Origin: Clostridia bacterium
GTDB taxonomy: Bacteria; Bacillota; Clostridia; Christensenellales; Pumilibacteraceae
DNA length: 10,103 bases
Assembly (NCBI GenBank): GCA_900762945.1
Contig: CAAFIN010000207.1
Location: 1 to 10,103, forward strand
Direction of reading: 5' to 3'
The translations under genes and the position numbers were made by a program. This document shows positions 7,219 through 10,103 of the stretch, piece after piece; position 1 is the stretch's first letter, and every line of letters begins with the position of its first letter. The notes below the pieces were generated by a model. It was not told the DNA's origin. It ran no database searches and saw only the letters and a program-made list of their open reading frames with translations.

Positions 7219-7226
7219 CGAGGACT

Positions 7227-8441
7227 ATGACGGTTGCGGTTTTTTACGGCGGGAAGTCGTGCGAACACGACGTGAGCGTGGTGACGGGCGTGCAGGCGGC
7301 GAAACTTATCGCTGGTCGGCATACGGTTATTCCCGTATACGTCGGGCGCGACGGCGGTTGGATCGCGGTAAGAAATTACGACGATCTCGGCGCGTATCGG
7401 TCGGAAAAAATCAAGGGCGTACCCGCGTTTCTGAAGCCGAACGACGATTATCTGTACGTCAAAAACGGCAAGCGTTACGCAAAAATCGACGCGGCGCTTC
7501 TGTGCGTGCACGGCGCGGGCGGCGAGGACGGAGCGCTTCAGGGCGCGCTGGAAACCGCGGGTATTCCGTACACCGGCAGCGGCGTGGCGGCGAGCGCGAT
7601 CGGAATGGATAAGCGGCTGAGTAAGCGGGCGTTCGCGGCGGCGGGGCTGAAAACCGTCGAAGGTTTTGATGTCACGCGCGTCGAGTACGAAAACGCTTTA
7701 CGCGAAGCGGCCGAACGCGCGGCGGCTTTCGGGTACCCGCTCGTCGTCAAGCCCGCTTCGCTCGGCAGCAGTATCGGCGTGACGCTCGTGCGCGGCGGCA
7801 GAGAGTTTTTGTCCGCGCTTGCCGCGGCGTTCTCGTGGGATAACGCCGTCGTGGTCGAGCGCGCGCTGGAGAATTTCACCGAACTCAATTGCGGCGTGAT
7901 AGGTCGGGGCGGCGCGTTCGCGGTCAGCGAAGCCGAATCGCCGTTTACCGCCGGCGAGATACTCAGTTACGACGACAAGTACGGCGGCGGTGGCTTTAAG
8001 GGGCGCGGCGCGGGGCGAAAGTTTCCCGCGGATATTCCGCCGACGCTTCGGGCGGAAGTGCGGCTCGCGGCGGCGAAAGCGTTCGCGGCGGTGGGCGCGA
8101 GCGGCGTGGCTCGGGTGGACTTTATGTACGACAACGACGTCGACACGCTGTACGTCAACGAGATCAACACGATTCCCGGCTCGCTTGCGGCGTACCTTTT
8201 TCCGCGCGGTTTCGATTACGTCGGAACAGACTCGCTCGAAGCGGAAGTTTCGACGCAAAGTCCGCGGGAACCGAGCGCCCCTACGGTTTCGGAAAAAGCG
8301 GAAGCGCCCGCAAAGTACGGAACGGGCAGCGCGGCGGTCGTCGAGGAACTTCTCGTTATAGCGAAAGAGGACTTCGCCGCCCGCGAAAAGCCGCGGTATC
8401 GCTATAAGTCGAGGGTTACGCGCGGCAAGTGGCAAAAATAG
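7227..8441 (+). CDS. ddl: D-alanine--D-alanine ligase (ATP-grasp)
   Basis: Cytoplasmic ligase joining two D-alanines for the peptidoglycan precursor stem. Residues counted from 7227: GGKSCEHDVS (8-17); HGAGGEDGALQG (95-106); ATP-grasp PLVVKPASLGSSIGV with K175; a SYDDKY segment at the place of the active-site loop tyrosine, unlike the His of VanA-type D-Ala-D-Lac ligases; and the metal/substrate block RVDFMY (296-301) to NEINTIPGS (311-319). These support ordinary D-Ala-D-Ala activity rather than vancomycin resistance. At 404 residues it is longer than the usual 310-370, partly because of a Ser/Glu/Ala/Pro-rich stretch (about 332-370) inserted before the last helix (VVEELLVIAKEDF). The C-terminal tail is basic. 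An in-frame upstream extension to 7032 is rejected. It appears to be transcribed separately from the polysaccharide block. Confidence 0.93.
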   Translation: MTVAVFYGGKSCEHDVSVVTGVQAAKLIAGRHTVIPVYVGRDGGWIAVRNYDDLGAYRSEKIKGVPAFLKPNDDYLYVKNGKRYAKIDAALLCVHGAGGEDGALQGALETAGIPYTGSGVAASAIGMDKRLSKRAFAAAGLKTVEGFDVTRVEYENALREAAERAAAFGYPLVVKPASLGSSIGVTLVRGGREFLSALAAAFSWDNAVVVERALENFTELNCGVIGRGGAFAVSEAESPFTAGEILSYDDKYGGGGFKGRGAGRKFPADIPPTLRAEVRLAAAKAFAAVGASGVARVDFMYDNDVDTLYVNEINTIPGSLAAYLFPRGFDYVGTDSLEAEVSTQSPREPSAPTVSEKAEAPAKYGTGSAAVVEELLVIAKEDFAAREKPRYRYKSRVTRGKWQK

Positions 8442-8485
8442 CAAGGATAGTTTACGAAAAATTCAGTCGTAGTATTGCGAAAATT

Positions 8486-8524
8486 TCGGTCGCGGAAGTC
8501 GTTCTACACGGCTTTCGCGATTGA
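8486..8524 (+). terminator. Stem-loop after ddl, possible terminator overlapping the icd -35 box
   Basis: TCGCGGAAGTCG (8490-8501) pairs along its full length with CGGCTTTCGCGA (8509-8520), with two G-U pairs and a 7-nt loop. Further pairs including two G-U extend the base to 8486/8524. The tail (TTGACTATTT) is only moderately U-rich, so termination is plausible rather than certain. The 3' base of the stem contains part of the icd -35 hexamer. Confidence 0.45.
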
Positions 8525-8549
8525 CTATTTCGCCGTTTCGTGGTAAAAT
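8521..8549 (+). promoter_or_regulatory. Sigma-70-type promoter for icd
   Basis: TTGACT (8521-8526), exactly 17 nt spacer, then TAAAAT (8544-8549), preceded by an extended -10 TGn (8541-8543). Five of six bases match consensus in each box. Predicted transcription start is near 8556, giving a leader of about 54 nt that contains a small CGCGG/CCGCG hairpin (8571-8587) before the GGAGG site. Confidence 0.75.
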
Positions 8550-8609
8550 AACGGAGTAAAACGCGCTTAACGCGGGGAGTATCCGCGGGAGAGAACTACG
8601 GAGGCGGTT

Positions 8610-9812
8610 ATGACTAAAATAACTTATAAAACACCTATCGTCGAGATGCAAGGCGACGAAATGACGAGAGTACTTTGGGATTGGATTAAAGAAATTATTA
8701 TCGAGCCTTACGTCGAACTGAACACCGAATTTTACGATCTCGGGCTACCGAACCGCGAAAAGACCGCCGACAAGGTGACTACGGACGCGGCGAAAGCGAT
8801 AAAGAAGTATCACGTGGGCGTAAAGTGCGCCACGATCACCCCCAACGCGCAGCGCGTGGAGGAGTATAACCTTTCTAAAATGTGGCTGTCGCCCAACGGC
8901 ACGATCCGCGCGGCGCTCGACGGCACGGTTTTCCGCGCGCCCATACTCGTCGACGGTATTCAGCCTTACGTTTCGTCGTGGACGAAGCCGATCACTATCG
9001 CCCGTCACGCTTACGGCGACGTTTACCGCAACAGCGAGATGCGCGTCGACGGCAAGGCTACCGCCGAACTGGTGGTAAAGTACGAGGACGGCAGAGAGGA
9101 ACGCAAAAAGATCGCGGACTTCCCCGGCGCGGGAGTGGTGCAAGGCATGCATAACCTCGACGCTTCGATAAGTTCGTTTGCGCGGGCGTGCTTTAACTAC
9201 GCGCTAAGTACGCGGCAGGACCTTTGGTTCGCGACCAAGGACACGATCAGCAAGACTTACGACCACCGTTTCAAGGATATTTTCGCCGAGATTTTCGAGC
9301 GCGAGTACGCGGACAAGTTCAGGGAAAACGGCATAAACTACGAGTACACGCTTATCGACGATTCGGTGGCGCGTATCGTGCGCAGTCACGGCGGTTTTAT
9401 CTGGGCGCTGAAGAACTACGACGGCGACGTCATGAGCGATATGGTGGCTACGGCTTACGGCTCGCTCGCGATGATGACCAGCGTGCTGGTTTCGCCCGAC
9501 GGGAACTACGAGTTCGAAGCGGCGCACGGCACCGTCACGCGGCATTACTACAAGTACCTTAATGGCGAGGAAACTTCGACAAACCCTGTCGCGACGATTT
9601 TCGCCTGGAGCGGAGCGCTGAGAAAGCGCGGCGAGTTTGAAAACAACGCCGATCTTGTTGCGTTCGCGGACAGACTGGAAAAAGCGACTACCGACACGAT
9701 AAGCGCGGGCTATATGACGGGCGACCTTACCGCGCTGTTCCGGAAAGATGGCGTTACCGCGGTCAAACTCAATAGCCGCGCGTTCCTCGAAAAGATCGCG
9801 GAAAGGCTGTAA
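8610..9812 (+). CDS. icd: Isocitrate dehydrogenase, NADP-dependent, eukaryote-like dimeric type
   Basis: Oxidatively decarboxylates isocitrate to 2-oxoglutarate with NADP+, supplying 2-oxoglutarate for glutamate synthesis and NADPH. The sequence follows human IDH1 closely in its core: SPNGTIR (94-100), R109 and R132 are the isocitrate-binding residues at the same numbers as in IDH1; K210 corresponds to K212; D250, D273 and D277 correspond to the metal ligands D252, D275 and D279; HGTVTRH gives R311 and H312, the pair that recognises the NADP 2'-phosphate. 400 residues is the normal length and no motif is missing. GGAGG (8600-8604), 5 nt upstream, supports the start. It has its own promoter and a strong terminator downstream, so it is likely monocistronic or shared only with a small downstream ORF. 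No other TCA gene is in the window. Confidence 0.97.
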   Translation: MTKITYKTPIVEMQGDEMTRVLWDWIKEIIIEPYVELNTEFYDLGLPNREKTADKVTTDAAKAIKKYHVGVKCATITPNAQRVEEYNLSKMWLSPNGTIRAALDGTVFRAPILVDGIQPYVSSWTKPITIARHAYGDVYRNSEMRVDGKATAELVVKYEDGREERKKIADFPGAGVVQGMHNLDASISSFARACFNYALSTRQDLWFATKDTISKTYDHRFKDIFAEIFEREYADKFRENGINYEYTLIDDSVARIVRSHGGFIWALKNYDGDVMSDMVATAYGSLAMMTSVLVSPDGNYEFEAAHGTVTRHYYKYLNGEETSTNPVATIFAWSGALRKRGEFENNADLVAFADRLEKATTDTISAGYMTGDLTALFRKDGVTAVKLNSRAFLEKIAERL

Positions 9813-9813
9813 T

Positions 9814-9936
9814 TTGAAATACGACGAAAAAGCGGGGGTAGCCACGCGAAAATACGGATACTGCAACCGCCGTTGCCCGTTCAAGGCGGATCGGCAGTCG
9901 AAAATGGCGAAGATCGCCGCGTATTTCGGCAAGTAA
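9814..9936 (+). CDS. Possible small protein, 40 codons, TTG start, immediately after icd
   Basis: An open frame begins with TTG at 9814, one base after the icd stop, and ends with TAA at 9934-9936. GAAAGG (9801-9806), in the end of icd, lies 7 nt upstream and could serve as its ribosome-binding site, allowing translational coupling. The product is short and basic, with a CNRRC pair of cysteines (C-x3-C) in the middle and an aromatic/basic C-terminus (AAYFGK). I recognise no family. It lies before the terminator, so it would share the icd transcript. It could equally be 3' untranslated sequence that is open by chance. Confidence 0.3.
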   Translation: MKYDEKAGVATRKYGYCNRRCPFKADRQSKMAKIAAYFGK

Positions 9937-9977
9937 CATTTTATAGGATAATTAAAGATAATATGAAGATAGTTTTT

Positions 9978-10032
9978 ACGGCGTTTGCCCGAGGTTTTAA
10001 CCGCGGCAAGCGCCGTTTTCGTTTTGCTTTTT
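9978..10032 (+). terminator. Strong rho-independent terminator of the icd unit
   Basis: ACGGCGTTTGCC (9978-9989) pairs completely with GGCAAGCGCCGT (10005-10016), 12 base pairs with one G-U, around a 15-nt loop. It is followed by a U-rich tract (TTTT CG TTTT GC TTTTT, to 10032). This is a canonical intrinsic terminator reading rightward, 40 nt after the small ORF. Confidence 0.85.
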
Positions 10033-10034
10033 AT

Positions 10035-10103
10035 AAGGATAATTACTTTTTTAATGCAGGGGGATCCTCACGGTCGCTTGCGCTCCCTCAGGATGACGAG
10101 GTA
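10035..10103 (+). repeat. Dispersed repeat, copy C (runs off the right edge)
   Basis: Shares AAGGATAATT and the following pyrimidine/AGGGG region with the - strand of 7051-7090. It shares GGGGGATCCTCACG and the ATGACG.GGTA end with copy A at 6808-6874, and GATC..TCA.GG...CTCA.GATGACG with the right arm of copy B. ATCCT (10064-10068) and AGGAT (10091-10095) are inverted around a GC-rich centre, so it can form a hairpin. The window ends inside or just after it. Confidence 0.6.

Noticed and set aside
7227..8441. Van-type D-Ala-D-Lac or D-Ala-D-Ser resistance ligase
   Set aside because: The loop carries SYDDKY as in ordinary Ddl enzymes and there are no vanH/vanX/vanT-like neighbours.
7698..8444. 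Antisense open frame of 248 codons over ddl
   Set aside because: Arg/Ala/Phe-rich shadow of ddl with no motif and no ribosome-binding site evident.
9963..10103. ATG-started frame open to the right edge (47 codons)
   Set aside because: It has no good ribosome-binding site and runs through the strong terminator and repeat copy C, so it is very unlikely to be a gene.

Overview
The window reads as chromosomal DNA from a moderately GC-rich bacterium. All seven clear protein-coding genes lie on the + strand. The organism is probably an uncultured member of the Firmicutes (Clostridia-like). This is suggested by strong Shine-Dalgarno sites, the 'INTIPGSLAAYLF'-type D-Ala ligase and the dimeric eukaryote-like isocitrate dehydrogenase. 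No feature settles the taxonomy, so this is a low-confidence inference.

Positions 71-6788 hold a surface-polysaccharide block. In order: a chain-length-determinant (Wzz-like) protein fused to a decayed tyrosine-kinase-like domain; a membrane-anchored CapD/PglF/WbpM-type NDP-sugar 4,6-dehydratase; undecaprenyl-diphosphate phosphatase (UppP); an O-antigen polymerase/ligase-family membrane protein; and a GT-B (MurG/GT28-like) glycosyltransferase. Together they cover sugar-nucleotide modification, sugar transfer, polymerisation, length control and recycling of the lipid carrier. Short gaps (21, 81, 3 and 103 nt) suggest one transcription unit, perhaps divided by small hairpins in the longer gaps.

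Positions 6789-7226 (438 nt) contain no convincing gene. Instead there is a cluster of palindromic repeats: a truncated copy at 6808-6874, a 107-bp palindromic element at 6921-7027, and a second palindromic element at 7028-7090 directly abutting it. The leader of ddl follows. A related repeat returns at the right edge (10035-10103).

Positions 7227-8441 encode D-alanine--D-alanine ligase. Its start is best placed at 7227, not at the in-frame ATG at 7032 inside a repeat. It carries an unusual ~39-residue low-complexity linker before its last helix. A good sigma-70-type promoter at 8521-8549 then drives NADP-dependent isocitrate dehydrogenase (8610-9812). A possible 40-codon small ORF and a strong intrinsic terminator (9978-10032) close that unit.

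I see no defence system, CRISPR array, tRNA, rRNA or transposase, and no evidently new multi-gene system. The best leads are the repeat cluster and its effect on ddl annotation, the pseudokinase-like Wzz fusion, the Ddl linker and the small ORF after icd.
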